64,000 nucleotides of DNA from the NCBI GenBank assembly GCA_960531495.1, contig OY482853.1, forward strand, positions 6,361,022 through 6,425,021. The letters are read 5' to 3'. The DNA is from Zeus faber (lineage: Eukaryota > Chordata > Actinopteri > Zeiformes > Zeidae). Below, piece after piece: positions 26,370-39,234 of the stretch (its first letter is position 1; every line of letters starts with the position of its first letter). Made by a program: the position numbers and the translations under genes. The notes below the pieces were generated by a model, which was not told the DNA's origin, made no database searches, and saw only the letters and a program-made list of their open reading frames with translations.

Positions 26370-27055
26370 GGCTGAACCACTGAATGGCTGTTAGACTGAC
26401 TGACTGACTGATTAACTGATCGGCTATTTGATTTTCTGTATGACTGGCTGATCGGCTGGCTGGCTGAATGGATGGCGGATGGACTGACTGACCGTCTTAC
26501 TGACTGACTGACTGACCGTCTTACTGACTGACTGCTCAGTTGATTGGCTAGTTGATTTTCTGTATTACTGACTGTCTGACTATCTGAGTGACTGACTGTC
26601 TCACTGACTGACTGACTGCTTAGTTGATTGGCTAGTTGATTTTCTGTATGGCTGACTGTCTGTCTGACTGACTGTCTCACTGACTGACTGACTGCTTAGT
26701 TGATTGGCTAGTTGGTTTTCTGTATGACTGACTGTCTGACTGTCTCACTGACTGACTGACTGACTGACTGCTTAGTTGATATGCTAGTTAATTTTCTGTA
26801 TGACTGACTACCTGACTGTCTGACTGACCGACTGTCTCATTGACTGACTGACTGACTGACTGACTGCTTAGTTTATTGGCTAGTTGATTTTCTGTATGAC
26901 TGACTACCTGACTGTCTGACTGTCTGACTGTCTCACTGACTGACTGCTTAGTTGATTTGCTAGTTGATTTTCTGTATGCCTGACTGTCTGAATGACTCAC
27001 TGACTGACTGGCTGGCTGGCTGACTGACTGACAGGCTGGCTGGCTGACTGGTGAT
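26370..27055. repeat. Nested CTGA minisatellite
   Basis: The base unit is a CTGA/CTGT tetranucleotide. A second-level unit of about 75-100 bp contains GCTTAGTTGATTGGCTAG and TTGATTTTCTGTATG and recurs about seven times (near 26425, 26534, 26613, 26692, 26770, 26865 and 26946). Minus-strand frames read it as QSVSQSVSETV-type repeats, which are not protein. Confidence 0.93.
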
Positions 27056-28239
27056 TCTGTGGAGCTGCAGCACAGTCATGCCCTGTCGGAAGCAGGAATG
27101 CCTTTAAGTTAAATGGAATGTTGTAGAATAGTGAGAAAGGCTCCGTACCAGCACATTTCCTGAGGGTTTGATTTGCCACTGGATGGATCAGCCGAGTCAA
27201 GGTTATAAATCACAAAATGAAAGCACATTCCTCAAATACTGGAGCAACTGTTATGACAGGTATCCCTACAGCATCTGGTTAAAGCCCATCGCCGATGAGC
27301 AAAAGCGAAAAATCGCCGAAAGTTGAAAGCTGCCATTTTGAGAGTCTGGGGTGATTTCTCTTTTTGATTTTTATATATATATATATATATATTTTACATT
27401 ACAGCAGAACTGCGGAAACGGGGGGTGAGATGCGGAACGTGAGATTAGCTGAGCGTGCGCATGAATAAAGGTGGAAGAGCGTGGAGCACTGGAGCGTATT
27501 TTGTAGTGACTATCCATCACGGCGTGTCAGACCCACGCCGCGGGCCGCTTCACAAGATCAATTATTTCTTGAATGTATTGTGAACACAGCTTCCCTTTGG
27601 CCTGAATAATAACCGGGGCCAAATCACTCTTCAGGGAGCGGCAGGACGCAGGTGGAGCTGTGCCGGCCCTGACGGTAGATGCCTGCGGAAGAAAGCTGCA
27701 GATGGAAGTGTCATATCACCCGGACATCTTCAAGGCGGCAGTGGACTGGAGCTCTTCTCCCGGCGCTGGGTGCACTGAGCTCAGGTTGGGCCCCCTGCGG
27801 TCCTCCTTCATTTGCATCGGTCATAAGAGCCACGATTACAAAACGCTCGGTTTCAACCTCCAGGAATTTCCCTGGCCCTTACGTCACGGAGAGATGCATT
27901 AATCCAGCTATTCATTCATCCGTCCGTCCATTCATTTATCCACTCATTCATTCATCGAATCATTCATTTATTCGCTTGTTCGTTCGTTCGTTCACTCAGA
28001 GCGCCCGGCCTCCCCGAGGATGTGGAAGACACAGCCAGAAATCACTGTGTGCACTCTGGACGACCCCCAAACCTGCCGGTCGTGGCCGTCGCTCTGCACA
28101 TAAAAACAGCTCTTTTACGAGTTGTTTTATTATCATGTAAATCATGACCATCGCAATCTTAATCTCATCATGTAAATCAATGCAGCGTGGAATAATTTTT
28201 TTTTTTTTTAATTTGAGGTCCAGACAATGAGCCAGTGTC

Positions 28240-28268
28240 ATCAAAGATAGATAGATAGATAGTTACAG

Positions 28269-28357
<89 letters not shown>

Positions 28358-28377
28358 GGATAGATGGATAGATAGAT
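28240..28377. repeat. (GATA)n microsatellite
   Basis: About 30 GATA units with one early interruption (GTTACAGTA) and GGATA variants at the right end. A degenerate ATTC-type repeat lies just upstream at about 27905-27995. Confidence 0.96.
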
Positions 28378-29082
28378 CCTAATTTGACTTATTTTCCTAT
28401 TTTTATGTTTCCTATAAAGCACTTTGTATTGCTTATATTTATTGATTTGAGCACTAATTGTTATTATTGATTTATGATTAATATTATTATGATTATTATA
28501 TATATGATATAATATTATTATTATATCATATTATATATTATAAAAATTATATTCATTATGATTACATTAATAAACAAAATGGCAGTGTTTATCCAGTCAA
28601 GCCCCCACACAGCAAGCCGTACGCAGTGTTTGCTCGGGGAGATAAGGTGCGTGCGGCCGCGGTTCTTTGTTCTGACTGAATGACATTCCTGATATCCTCG
28701 CCCGGTATCAGTGTTTGCGTTTCCCTCCTCGGTCGACGTGTGAACAGCCGCTTCGGCAACAACGTTATGTAAAAGCGGGCGGAGAAACGCGACCTTCCCC
28801 CTGCGTCAGCCGGGGAAGGACGCCGGGCCCGGAGGGGAGGGGCGGGGGGTCAGCGACCTGCCGGCCCCGGAGGCGCAGCAGTGGTGGCGGATCCGCGGCC
28901 GGAACGTTTGACGTCGGACGCCGGAGAAGCCGTCGGAGCGCCAGGCGGCACGGAGACGTGACACCACCCAAAACAAGGGTGTTGACACAGCAGCTGACGG
29001 AGGATAAAAGAAACAAAAAAAAAAAAAACGCCGCTCTGTTGACGTTGGGGAAAACAGTCAGATCACACAATGAGGTGTGTGA

Positions 29083-29638
29083 GCGACAGAGGAGGAAGGA
29101 AGGGATAAAGGAGAAGAAAGGAGAAGAAAGGAGGAGAGGAGAGAGAGGAGGGGAAAGAAAGGAGGAGAGGAAAGAGAGGATGGGAAAGAAAGGAGGAGAG
29201 GAGAGAAAAGAGGAGAGGAAAAATGAGGAGAGGGAAAAGAGGAGGATAAGAGAGAGGAGGAGAGGAAAGAAAGGAGGAGAGGAAAGAGAGGAGGAGACAA
29301 AAGAGAAGAGGAGAGGAACGAGAGGAGAGGAAAGAAAGGAAGAGAGGAACGAGAGGAGGAGAACAGAGAGGAGAGGAAAGAAAGGAGGAGAGGAAAGAAA
29401 GGAGGAGAGGAAAGAGAAGAGGAGAGGAAAGAAAGGAGGAGAGGAAAGAAAGGAAGAGAGGAATGAGAGGAGGAGAGGAACGAGAGGAGGAGAGGAACGA
29501 GAGGAGGAGAACAGAGAGGAGAGGGGGAGGAGAGCAAAGAAAAGAGGAAAGGAAAGAGGAGAGGAAAGAAAGGAGGAGAGGAAAGAGAAGAGGAGAGGAA
29601 CGAGAGGAGAGGAAAGAAAGGAAGAGAGGAACGAAGGG
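29083..29638. repeat. Polypurine minisatellite (GGAGAGGAAAGAAA-type)
   Basis: About 555 bp of almost pure A/G on the plus strand, built from GGAGAGGAAAGAAAGGA-like units with few C or T interruptions. Mirror-symmetric purine tracts of this kind can form intramolecular triplexes. The long ORFs on both strands are a by-product of the composition. Confidence 0.95.
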
Positions 29639-30340
29639 GTCAAAACTAGCACCGACCCGGGTGTGGCGTTTACATCAGGTTCGATTGGGACTGAGGACTG
29701 ACCCAGGACTCACCCAGGACTGAAACCCGGGTGTAACCTTTCCCACGAGTGAAAAATACCGACCTCCCAGAATTCCACGCAGGAGGACGATGTTTTGATT
29801 CATCATCCATGCTCCAAATTTTGCCTTCTACCGAACGATTTTGAGAATGTTCATCAACATCAACAGTTAAACGACCACAACGAGCTACGCTTCTCTAGCT
29901 GCTGTAATTCAGCCGCGGGAGCCTTTCACTTCTTGCACGTCCGACCTTTGAACTCCTGCCGGGAGTGGCGGACTCCGCCACCAACAGTGGAATCGGCGTA
30001 GGGCACATGGATAACATTGAACGGCGGTTTCTTACAACGTGCGCTCTCAAAAAAGAATCAGACATTGTTTTTGTTTTCTTTCACAAAATAATGCAACGGA
30101 TTACCACTTTAAGTGGTGAAGACCCGCAGCGTTTGGAGGACAGAATTCCCTGTGCACCTCCCCCCCATGAATGGCCGTCTTTATCTCCCCGGCATATCTC
30201 AGCGGTGGAGGTGAAGTGGCCAAGGCCGGCGAGTGTGAGAACATTTCCACTCAAACACAGTTGGATGCTCTGACGGAGTCCAGCGGGGGTGGGTGGGGGC
30301 TCTGGAAAACACACAAAAAAAACCCCCAAAAAAAACCCAC

Positions 30341-30378
30341 AAAGCTTGCGACGCAAAAGAGTTTGCGTCGCAAGTTTA
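30341..30378. repeat. Perfect 13-bp hairpin with AGAG loop
   Basis: CTTGCGACGCAAA at 30345-30357 faces its exact reverse complement at 30362-30374, with a four-base AGAG loop. The stem extends by up to three more pairs if G-T is allowed. The stem is CpG-rich and sits in an A/C-rich surround. Confidence 0.85.
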
Positions 30379-30718
30379 GAGGGAACGGAGGCACCTGGGC
30401 GACGGAGGAAGGAAAACAAAGGGAAGGCGGAGGGACCTCCGCCCCGGGGACCGGAAAAACTGTGTTTTTTCCGAAAAAACACCATCGCCGCTTCATTTTG
30501 GGTTCGAATGCGCGGGAAAAGAGCCGGGTTAGAAGCCGCCCTCCCGGGAGAGTCATTAGGAGTCTGTGCAGGCGGCGATTTGGAGTTTCAGAGTCAAGCT
30601 GCATCAGTCTTTACGCCGTCAAAAGGCTTTTCACCAAAAGAAACAGCAACGGTCGCGAGTTAAATTCACGTTAAACTCACAATCTGCAGAGTGCATCCCT
30701 CAAACACAAACACACTAA

Positions 30719-31226
30719 TTCACATACGCACACACACACACACACAGCCGTATACACACACACTTATGTAGATATATACACTACACAAAGACACACTCTC
30801 ACACACACACACACACACAGCCATATACACACACACTTATATAGACATATACATTACAAAAAGTCACACACACACAGAGCCGTATACATACACACTTATG
30901 TAGATATATACACTACACAAAGACACACAGACACACACACACTAAATACAATTACATAGACACATAGACACACACACTTCCACATACAAATAACAACACA
31001 CACGCACACACCTATGACACACAAACACACTGCCCAGCAAACACACACAGTGGTATAGACATGTACACAAAAAACACACACACACACACACACACTAAAT
31101 ACACTTACATAGACACATAAAAACACACACTTTCCTGACACACAAATAACAACACACGCACACACACTGATGACACACAAACACACTCGCCAGCAAACAC
31201 ACACAGTGGTATAGACGTGTACACAA

Positions 31227-31286
<60 letters not shown>
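30719..31286. repeat. Higher-order CA satellite
   Basis: Two levels are visible. A unit of about 55-75 bp with CCGTATACACACACACTTAT occurs three times (from about 30746, 30820 and 30876). A unit of about 155 bp running from CACTAAATACA to GTGGTATAGAC and TGTACACAAAAAACAC occurs twice (about 30937 and 31093). It ends in a pure (CA)n block at 31231-31286. Confidence 0.9.
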
Positions 31287-31287
<1 letters not shown>

Positions 31288-32449
31288 GTGGGTGGGCTGA
31301 TGTTTTTTTGTTTTCAATCTGATTTGAAGTCACAGCAGAATCATCCTGATTGGGCGTCATCATTTAAAGATGGAGGAACTTGAGGAGCAGCGCCGGAGCC
31401 TCGTTTCCTCAACGCCACCGCCAAGGCCGCCACCGCCAATGCCAATGCCGACGCCGACGCGGCCGTTTGTCTTCGGGTGATTTACGGTAACCATAACCAT
31501 CGCGGCTTCCCGCCCCGGAGCGCAGGGTGGGGACTGACAGGGGTCGCGACCCCAAACCCCGGAGGAGCAGGACCCCGGGCCTACGAGGCCGCGGCTGGCG
31601 CATGGCGCGGTTGTCGCACGGATTTCGCTAGGAAGGTGAGACGTGGACGAGGAGGAGGGAACGTTCCCGGCAGCAGATGGAACGCGACAAAGGCAAAGTT
31701 GCACGTCGAGAGAAATGTTGAGGAAATACAAGATAAATAGGAACTAGATTGATAAAGTCATGCACAACAGACAAGGCACCACGGGTAATGGCACCGAAGA
31801 AACAAAACATGACGAAGCCACAGCTGCTGCTCCTTCTTGACATATGTAATAAAGTGTCATTTACAGCATTAAAAATGGAAAGTTGTGGGATCAACCAACT
31901 GATCAATAACCAGTTGAAATGCCTCTTACATTACTTACAGTACAAACTCTGACGTTTGGGAGATTTCTGTTTTTATTGGAGCCGTGCAGCATGTGACGGT
32001 TCCTCACCAGCAGCACGTCCACATCAAGCGGCTGCAGCGCGTTCCACTTCTGTGCACACGCAGGTTTGAAGTTTCACAATAAATTGAAAAAAAAAACAAA
32101 AAAAAACAAAGATAAATCCTGGTGCTCTGTGTTTTTTCCAGCCGCTCACAGGCCGCGCTGACGTATCTGTTCCTGTGGTAAAAACAAAACGTGCCGTGTA
32201 AATAAAAGCACCAGACTCATTCATCTAAAATGTGAAGCTGATAAAAAAAAAATTAAAAAAAAAACATTCCAAGAAGATGATATAAAGTCCAACTTCATGA
32301 AATAAAGCTCCATATCAAAGAGATTCATATCAACCTCGTCCAAAGATGCACAAATGACATCATGTAGTATCACAGGAGAGAAACTACATAAGTCACTGTT
32401 TTGTTGTGTATTGTGTGTACAACTTCATAAAGATCAAAGTGGAAAGACG

Positions 32450-32812
32450 ACGCTGGGGGGGCCACTTGGAGGGTGCTCCAGGGGGCTGCTCGGAGGCGGC
32501 TCGGGGCGGCTCGGGGGCCACTCGGGGCCGCTAGGGGGCTGCTAGGGGGCCACTCGCGAGCGGCTTGAGGGGCCGCTTGGGGCCGCTCAGGGGCCGCTCG
32601 TGGGCAGCTCTGGGGGCCACTAGGGGGCGGCTCTGGGGGCCGCTAGGGGGCCCATCGTGGGAGGCTCGAGGGGCCGCTCGGGGGCCATTCGAGGGGCTAC
32701 TTGGTGAGCCGCTCGTGGGCCACTCAGGAGGCCGCTCGTGGGCCGCTTGGGGGCCACTCGGGGCCCTTTTGGGGGGGGTGCTCGGGGGCCGCTCGGGGGC
32801 CACTCAGGGTTT
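32450..32812. repeat. G-rich minisatellite (GGGGGCCGCTC-type) with CTCF-like cores
   Basis: Roughly 11-15 bp units of the form GGCCGCTCGGGGGCCACT, about 25-30 copies and degenerate. At 32617-32631 the sequence CCACTAGGGGGCGGC fits the CTCF core consensus CCASYAGRKGGCRSY at every position; several neighbours (CCGCTAGGGGGC) miss by one base. Confidence 0.88.
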
Positions 32813-33871
32813 TTTTCTCCGCCTCCGATGTGTAAATACGGTCGGGAAACGCGTCGTCGGAGACCCCTCGGGAGCGCCCGCTCCGCCCACCGGGCGCCGG
32901 GGGCCTTCGCCGACTTGGAAACGCGCCGTGACCGCGTGGATGTTGCGCAAACCGCGTCGAGAAGGTGAATCGGATCGGCTCCGCCCCGGAAACCCGGACA
33001 AGCGCGGGGCAAAAAAAAACAGAAACAAAAAAAAAACGCGGATCATTAGTAAAACATTCCTGCCATTCCACAGTCTGACTCCAGATCCCCGTCCCAGCTC
33101 AGCTCCAGCCGCGGATTCCCGGCATTCCGCAGAGCACGGCCACATGTTCCCCATTACCTCCCCTGAAACTCGCACCCGCTCGGTAGCCTCGAACGTTTCT
33201 TGACGGGGATACTTTTTATTTTTATTTTTATTTACTCATTTTTAAATCAAGCATGAAGGGAAAAAGCTGAGAAAATCAGTTCCCTCGGCGTGCCCAGCAC
33301 GGGCTGTTGCTTACGTCACGGTGCAAATTGTGTCAGTGCGAGAACTTAGCGTCTGGAATGATGTTTGCCGGGTGTTAGGAAGCCTCCGGCGACTAATTCG
33401 GTATCTCCAAAATGCCCCCGGAGGAGAGGGGTTATTATGTCTCCCATGGAGCAGACCTCCACCGCTATTAATTATTCATCAGAAAACGCCGAAGGTTGAT
33501 TGTGACGGAAAAAATAATCTCATTTCCCATCTATCTTATTACCACTCTGGAACACAAAAGGTTTGTTGCGTTAATAATAATTTGATATCCCTAAACATGT
33601 CGGACATTGAGTTGTTGAGATGAGGACGCGTTATTTGAGAGCTGTGTTGTGGAATCCGGTGATTTTACGACAAGACCGCAACCTGTTCAAGGGCGATTAT
33701 GTCATGTACATTTTGTACTTATATGGTGTAACTTCAATGTTGGTTGATTATCATTAAACGAATCTGATCAAATTCTGTGCCTTGTTCACAACGCAGTGTG
33801 TGCTGTCGACAAACTGCCACCGCGACAAACACTGGAACTTAGTTTAGGTCATAATGGTAACTGCGTTGGAA

Positions 33872-34585
33872 GGATAAATAAGATAAATGACAGATAAATA
33901 AGATAAATAATGTGATAGATAAGATAAATAAGATGACAAATAAGATAAATAACAAATAAACAAGATAAATAATGTGATAAATAAGATAAATAAGGTGATA
34001 AATAACATAAATAAGATTATTAGGGTGAAAAATAACGTAAATAAGATTAGTAAGGTGATAAATAACATAAATAAGGTGATAAATAACATGAATAAGATAA
34101 ATAGGGTGATAAATAACATGAATAGGATTAATAAGGTGATAAATAACATAAATAAGATTAATAAGGTGATAAATAACAAATAAGATAAATAAGGTGATAA
34201 ATAACATGAATAAGATTAATAGGGTGAAAAATAACATAAATAAGATTAATAAGGTGAAAAATAATGTAAATAAGATTAATAAGGTGACAAATAAGATAAA
34301 TAACAGATAAATGAGATAAATCAGGTGACAAATAATATAAACAAGGTGATAAATAATATAAATCATTTGATAAGTAAGATAAACAAGGTGATAAATAAGA
34401 TAAATCATTCGCTAAATAAGGTGATAATATGATAAATAACATAAATAATTTAATAAATAAGGTGATGAATACGATAAATAAGATAAATAAGGGATGTATA
34501 AGATAAATAATGGATAAATAAGATAAATAAGGGATACATATGATAAATAAGGTGATAAATAAGGGATGAATAAGAGCGCGGCCGT
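33872..34585. repeat. AT-rich minisatellite (GATAAATAAGGTGATAAATAACAT-type)
   Basis: About 700 bp of GATAAATA units alternating with AAGGTGATAAATAACATAAA blocks. Stop-free reading in several frames gives spurious hydrophobic ORFs (ILFMLFITL-type on the minus strand). Confidence 0.94.
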
Positions 34586-35393
34586 CGGCTCTTTACTACA
34601 GTAAGAATGAATTCATCTCAAACAGCATGTCGCTCTCTCTCCTGCTGCAACACGCTCGACCAGCCCTCGCAATCAAACAGCGAATTCCTTACGTCCCGAT
34701 AGCGACGGAGGCCGGGTCGGGGGAATCAGAGGTTGGGCTCTGGCATCACGCGGTAATTGACAGGTCTGTTTTGAACGACGTCCCTCCCCCCGACAGACTG
34801 AAAAACACCTTAATTTCCCGGAAGAGAGAAGGAAAAGAAAAAAAACAAAAACGGGCGGTGACGGGATGAGAGGGGCGGCCGGGAGACGACGGCCCTTTCC
34901 ACCCGGCTCGACGCAGCGTAGGCGCTGCGTGACAACCGACAGCGGCCGTGCGTGAACCGGCTCTCTGGGCCCGTGCCCGAGCTGCCAGTCGGCTGTCGGG
35001 CCTTTTCAGGTCGAGCGGAAGTGGAAGGTGTTTGAGCTGGAGAGTTCATTCCAGATGATTCCAGTTGAGATGAATGAGGAACTGTCCGTCATCCGGGTTC
35101 CCTCGCTCCCCCTTCCCTGCTGTTGAGGTGGGGGAAGTGAACCAGCGTAGATAGGAGGAGCACAGCATCCCGGCCAATTGGAAGAATTGTGTAAGTGTAA
35201 TTCAAAGTTTTCAAATTTAACGCGCCAAACTTTTATGAGCCAATCATACGACCCAACGCTGGAAGGGATTCTCTTCTCATCCCTGCCCTGTGTTATGAGC
35301 GGCTCCGGGGCCCTGCGCCCGGGGCCGAGCGACGGTCCGGTTTCTTATCTGCACCACCTTCCGCTGGGGATTGCATAATCCTCCTCGCCACAA

Positions 35394-35487
35394 TGCACAC
35401 ATATACACACACACCGATAAATGACACTTAAACACACACTCTCTCTCTCTCACACACACACACGCACGAGCACACACACACACGCAG

Positions 35488-35518
<31 letters not shown>

Positions 35519-35672
35519 GCGCCATTAACACACGCATACGTGCATGGGTGCATGAATAAATACACTTTCTCTCTATCATACACACAGGTAGGGATCACAC
35601 AAACACACTCTCACACTGAAACACAAAAACACACCCTCCCTGTCCCTCTCTCACACACACTCACACACACAC
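35394..35672. repeat. CA/CACG-rich microsatellite block
   Basis: CA repeats with CT and CACG interruptions, densest at 35394-35519 and 35650-35678. Confidence 0.88.
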
Positions 35673-36414
35673 ACACACAAAGAGCTTCTCATGGGACATG
35701 GCCGACAGAAAGCCAGACAGTGACCTTGAGCTGCAGAGGCAGATGGAGGAGCGGAGCCAAAGACAAACGTTGGGGGAAAAGACATATTGCATTGAGTGCA
35801 AAATAAGAACGAGAAAAAACACAGTGTTTGCTCAACCGAAACAAACACGTTTTACTATTCAGGAGGTGACAACTTGAGATGCAAGCTTAAAAAAAAAAAA
35901 ACTTAAAAAAAACAATAATAGTAAAGAAATGATGAACCAGCAATACCTCCGAGTATCTGTTTGGCTGATGTGGAAACTGCTCTCCAGTCAAAATTGGCCG
36001 GATTTCAAACCAATATTTGTTTACCACTGATGAAAATATTTAGCAAATTCAGCACATCAGCATTGGCTGGAGAAATGCCTCCTAAATGCCTCCAGAAATC
36101 CACAACAGCTTAACGACTTGCAACACGCCACTTACCCTTTTTTTTACAGATTTCTTGACACTTATCGCTGGTGGAAGCCGTAAATCTCTCACGGTACCGA
36201 CCCGGGGCCGACCTGTACCACGGTGAAGCTCTGCCAGGGTGGTGTCAGGGCGTCGCCCCCCCGCCCACCCCCCTCCTCCTCCTCCTCTCGCAGCACCCAG
36301 CACCACGCTCCGCTCAGTGGGAGGTGAACTGGGACGCCTGTAAAAGGGCATGGGAGGAGTGGATCGGGCTGGAAAAAAGCTGGAGAACAGCGGAGAGAGA
36401 ACCAGGTGTTGCCT

Positions 36415-36416
<2 letters not shown>

Positions 36417-36464
<48 letters not shown>

Positions 36465-36475
36465 ACACACACGCA
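36417..36475. repeat. (CA)n microsatellite
   Basis: Near-perfect CA repeat of about 58 bp. Confidence 0.95.
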
Positions 36476-37612
36476 CCTGATGGTGAAAGATAAACAAAGG
36501 CAAAGACAAAGATGGAGGAAAACAGGGTTTACATGAGCTGCCATTATGTCTCTACGTGTTTTTGATATTCACATGAACCAGAGAAGGTTAATAACTCTCA
36601 CTGACGTCCATATCATAACCACAAGTGGTTAAATATATTTCTCCCCGAGTTCTACTTGGATCTTTTGTTGTTTTTGGACGGTGTTAAAATAATATCATTG
36701 GATATGATTTAATATGAATTGTGAACTGATAGGGTGTGATACATTGTACCACCTCCAAGAAGAAACCAATGGATTCGTACCCAAATTGTTTACGTAAGTT
36801 TCCTCACATATCTATTCACTATCACATTCAAAAGGACGAATCTTATTATTGTTCAGCCTATTTATGTTAACTTTAAAGGTTTTATTTGTTTGTGGGAGCA
36901 CTTGCCATCAAATTGCACTCATCCATAAAGAAAATAAAACGACAACTTCTTAAAATTCTGATTCCTTACAGCTACCCTGCAGACGCTTTGATTGTTTCTC
37001 ATGAATGAATGTATTTATTTGTGTGTTCTGCTTCTGTGTGGACCTCAGGGAGAAAAGTGCCCATTTTGGTTGCAAATAATGGGCATCTGAGTAAACAAAC
37101 AATATTATTTGTATTCCCGAACTCAAGATTAATAAATAGACCTGCACACGGCATCCAGTTTGTGCTAGGATTTCAAAGTGTGACTGCTTGACCGCTAGTG
37201 TGACTGCTTGCAGAGGAGGATGGTGCAGATGACAGAGGTACAGACAGAGGTATTTAAAAATAAACAGGCCCTTCAGGCCACACGAGTGCATCTCGGTCCC
37301 TTCTCAAAATACAAGACCCATCGACAAAGAAATGGATGATAATTTGTTATTCTGAATGTCAATTATAATTATTTATTATTATTGATTATAAAAAATAATT
37401 CCTTTCAGGTCTAGGAGAATGGTTATTAAAAAGGCATTTGGGAACACAGGAAGAAAGAAAAGGATTTAGTTTAAAACCGATAGACATGATTCTATCGGGA
37501 CACATGAAAAGAAAAATACAATTTAATTGAGATTAATCTCTGAATTCTGAGCAAAAAAAAAAGAAATGACCCACGTGGTCAGGTTGTAATTCTCTTGAAT
37601 TGCCACTTCAGA

Positions 37613-37627
37613 CCAGCAGGGGGCAGC
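37613..37627 (+). promoter_or_regulatory. CTCF-like binding site
   Basis: CCAGCAGGGGGCAGC matches the CTCF core consensus CCASYAGRKGGCRSY at all 15 positions, forward orientation. It lies between stard13 and the 3' end of trmt9b, a plausible place for an insulator. Binding is not shown. Confidence 0.5.
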
Positions 37628-38258
37628 AGAGTCCAACACTGGAGAGACTGAACAAAAACACATCAACCAAGAGTGGAAACTGCACTGTATTGTCATCCAT
37701 AATATTTATGTATATTTATACATCTGGGGACGGATGAGAAATTTCTGCTGTTTTACTTTTTTAGTGAGTCAGTTACTCACCATGTCAACAAATCTAAAAT
37801 TGTACACGTTATAATAAAACAGCCTCCATAAATTCAGAGCACATCTCAAAACGTCGGCCAAAAAAGGTTTATGTATCTAATCTGAAACACGAGCAACCAA
37901 GTACATAACAGCAACTGCCCCGTAAGGAATAAATCATTCGGTTGAATTTAACTGATCGCCCCTTAACTGGCCGACACATCCAAGCCCACGCAAAAAACGA
38001 ACGGAAGAGAAAACAGAAACAGTTGTGGACAAAAGTGATTTAATAAACACAAAACTACAATAAAAACAACATCACACACACACACACGCACGGTTGGTCC
38101 AGACGCGCTGTACTGTAGGCGTGGGCATGTTCCTTGGCACAGTGAGTACAGATCCACGCCGTGTTTCAAGTTTTTGTCATTGGCCAACATGGAGCAGCAA
38201 GCAGCGGCATACTTGCAGTACAGTGCAATGTTGATTCACAGTATATATCAGGCAGTCA

Positions 38259-38308
<50 letters not shown>

Positions 38309-38383
38309 CAGAAACACTGGTACCACACTGCACAGATGCTTTGGAAGATAGTGATTGATTTCCGATCGGATACATGTTCCCAT

Positions 38384-38440
<57 letters not shown>
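38259..38440. repeat. Two (CA)n microsatellites
   Basis: CA tracts at about 38259-38306 and 38385-38438 are separated by 78 bp of unique DNA. Confidence 0.95.
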
Positions 38441-38444
<4 letters not shown>

Positions 38445-39228
38445 GCTTCAGAAGTTGGCGCCTCCATGTCTGCTTTTAAGACGTGTGCAACCCCGCAAAC
38501 AGGCAGACGGCCGGTCAGAGGGCGTCAATGTCTGCCTGTATCATTAAGATGTTCATCGCTACAGACGACAAATAAAAAAAATAATAAAAAATACAAATAA
38601 AATCAACTCCTACAGTGCTTGGAAGGAGATTTGGCGCAGCCTCTACAGATGCCAGATCCTCCACTATTACTCAAATGGCTGTGGAGGTGTGGATTTCAGT
38701 CCACTCCAGTCCGGTCCGTACTCTTACTTTGAAACATGATGGGCGGACTGCGAAGACGAAACTGAAATTTCCTTTGCTCCCAAAGCGCAGGCAGCATTTT
38801 GGGAAGAGCGGCGAATGTTGCTGACACAGGCGACACTATAATGCTGCAAAGACACTTAAAACCAAATGGAAGAATTTAAATCACAGAAAGTAATCTTTGG
38901 CTAAGAGTAAAAGTCTTGTGGAGGAAGAGACAAATTAAGTCCACAAGGAGCCAGGAGACGGGACTAAATAAATATTGTCAGCGGCTTTCCATTTGGTTAA
39001 ATAATTTGATAAACAGCAGACACTCAGAAGGAACACTGCACCAGATACTGCTTGTTGGTCAATCAGACCAAAAACTATCAACACAGCTGAACACTACACC
39101 ATCAAACCTCTGAAACGGGTCTTTTGACTGGGAGGAAATATCGTCAAATTAAACTTGTGCCTCGTCCGGCCGGATCCCAGACCATTCTTTGTGCTTTCTG
39201 ATGGCTAAAAACTAAACATTTACACAGT

Positions 39229-39234
39229 TTTATT
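39229..39234 (-). terminator. trmt9b polyadenylation signal (AATAAA)
   Basis: AATAAA on the minus strand, 167 bp beyond the trmt9b stop codon. It implies a short 3' UTR. Other signals further left cannot be excluded. Confidence 0.5.

Larger units (their letters stand above)
26205..39228. other. Intergenic region rich in satellites
   Basis: Between the presumed stard13 promoter and the trmt9b 3' end. It starts with a GGA-rich purine block (26205-26300), then holds the five large tandem arrays listed separately, CA arrays at 35394-36475 and 38259-38440, and a CTCF-like site at 37613. No convincing gene was seen. Confidence 0.6.

Noticed and set aside
28715..29701. 328-codon plus-strand ORF and 295-codon minus-strand ORF
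   Set aside because: Both come from the polypurine minisatellite, which lacks stop codons in several frames; the peptides are only Glu/Arg/Lys or Ser/Pro/Phe repeats.
30719..31286. CRISPR-like alternation of repeats and spacers
   Set aside because: The repeats are CA satellite units of variable length with related, not unique, spacers, in an obvious vertebrate locus.
32565..33203. 212-codon plus-strand ORF with Gly-Pro-Leu-Gly repeats
   Set aside because: Collagen-like only because the G-rich minisatellite has a unit length near a multiple of three; no domain follows.
33839..34442. Hydrophobic 189-codon minus-strand ORF resembling a membrane protein
   Set aside because: It is a reading of the GATAAATA minisatellite; the apparent helices are repeats of ILFMLFITL.
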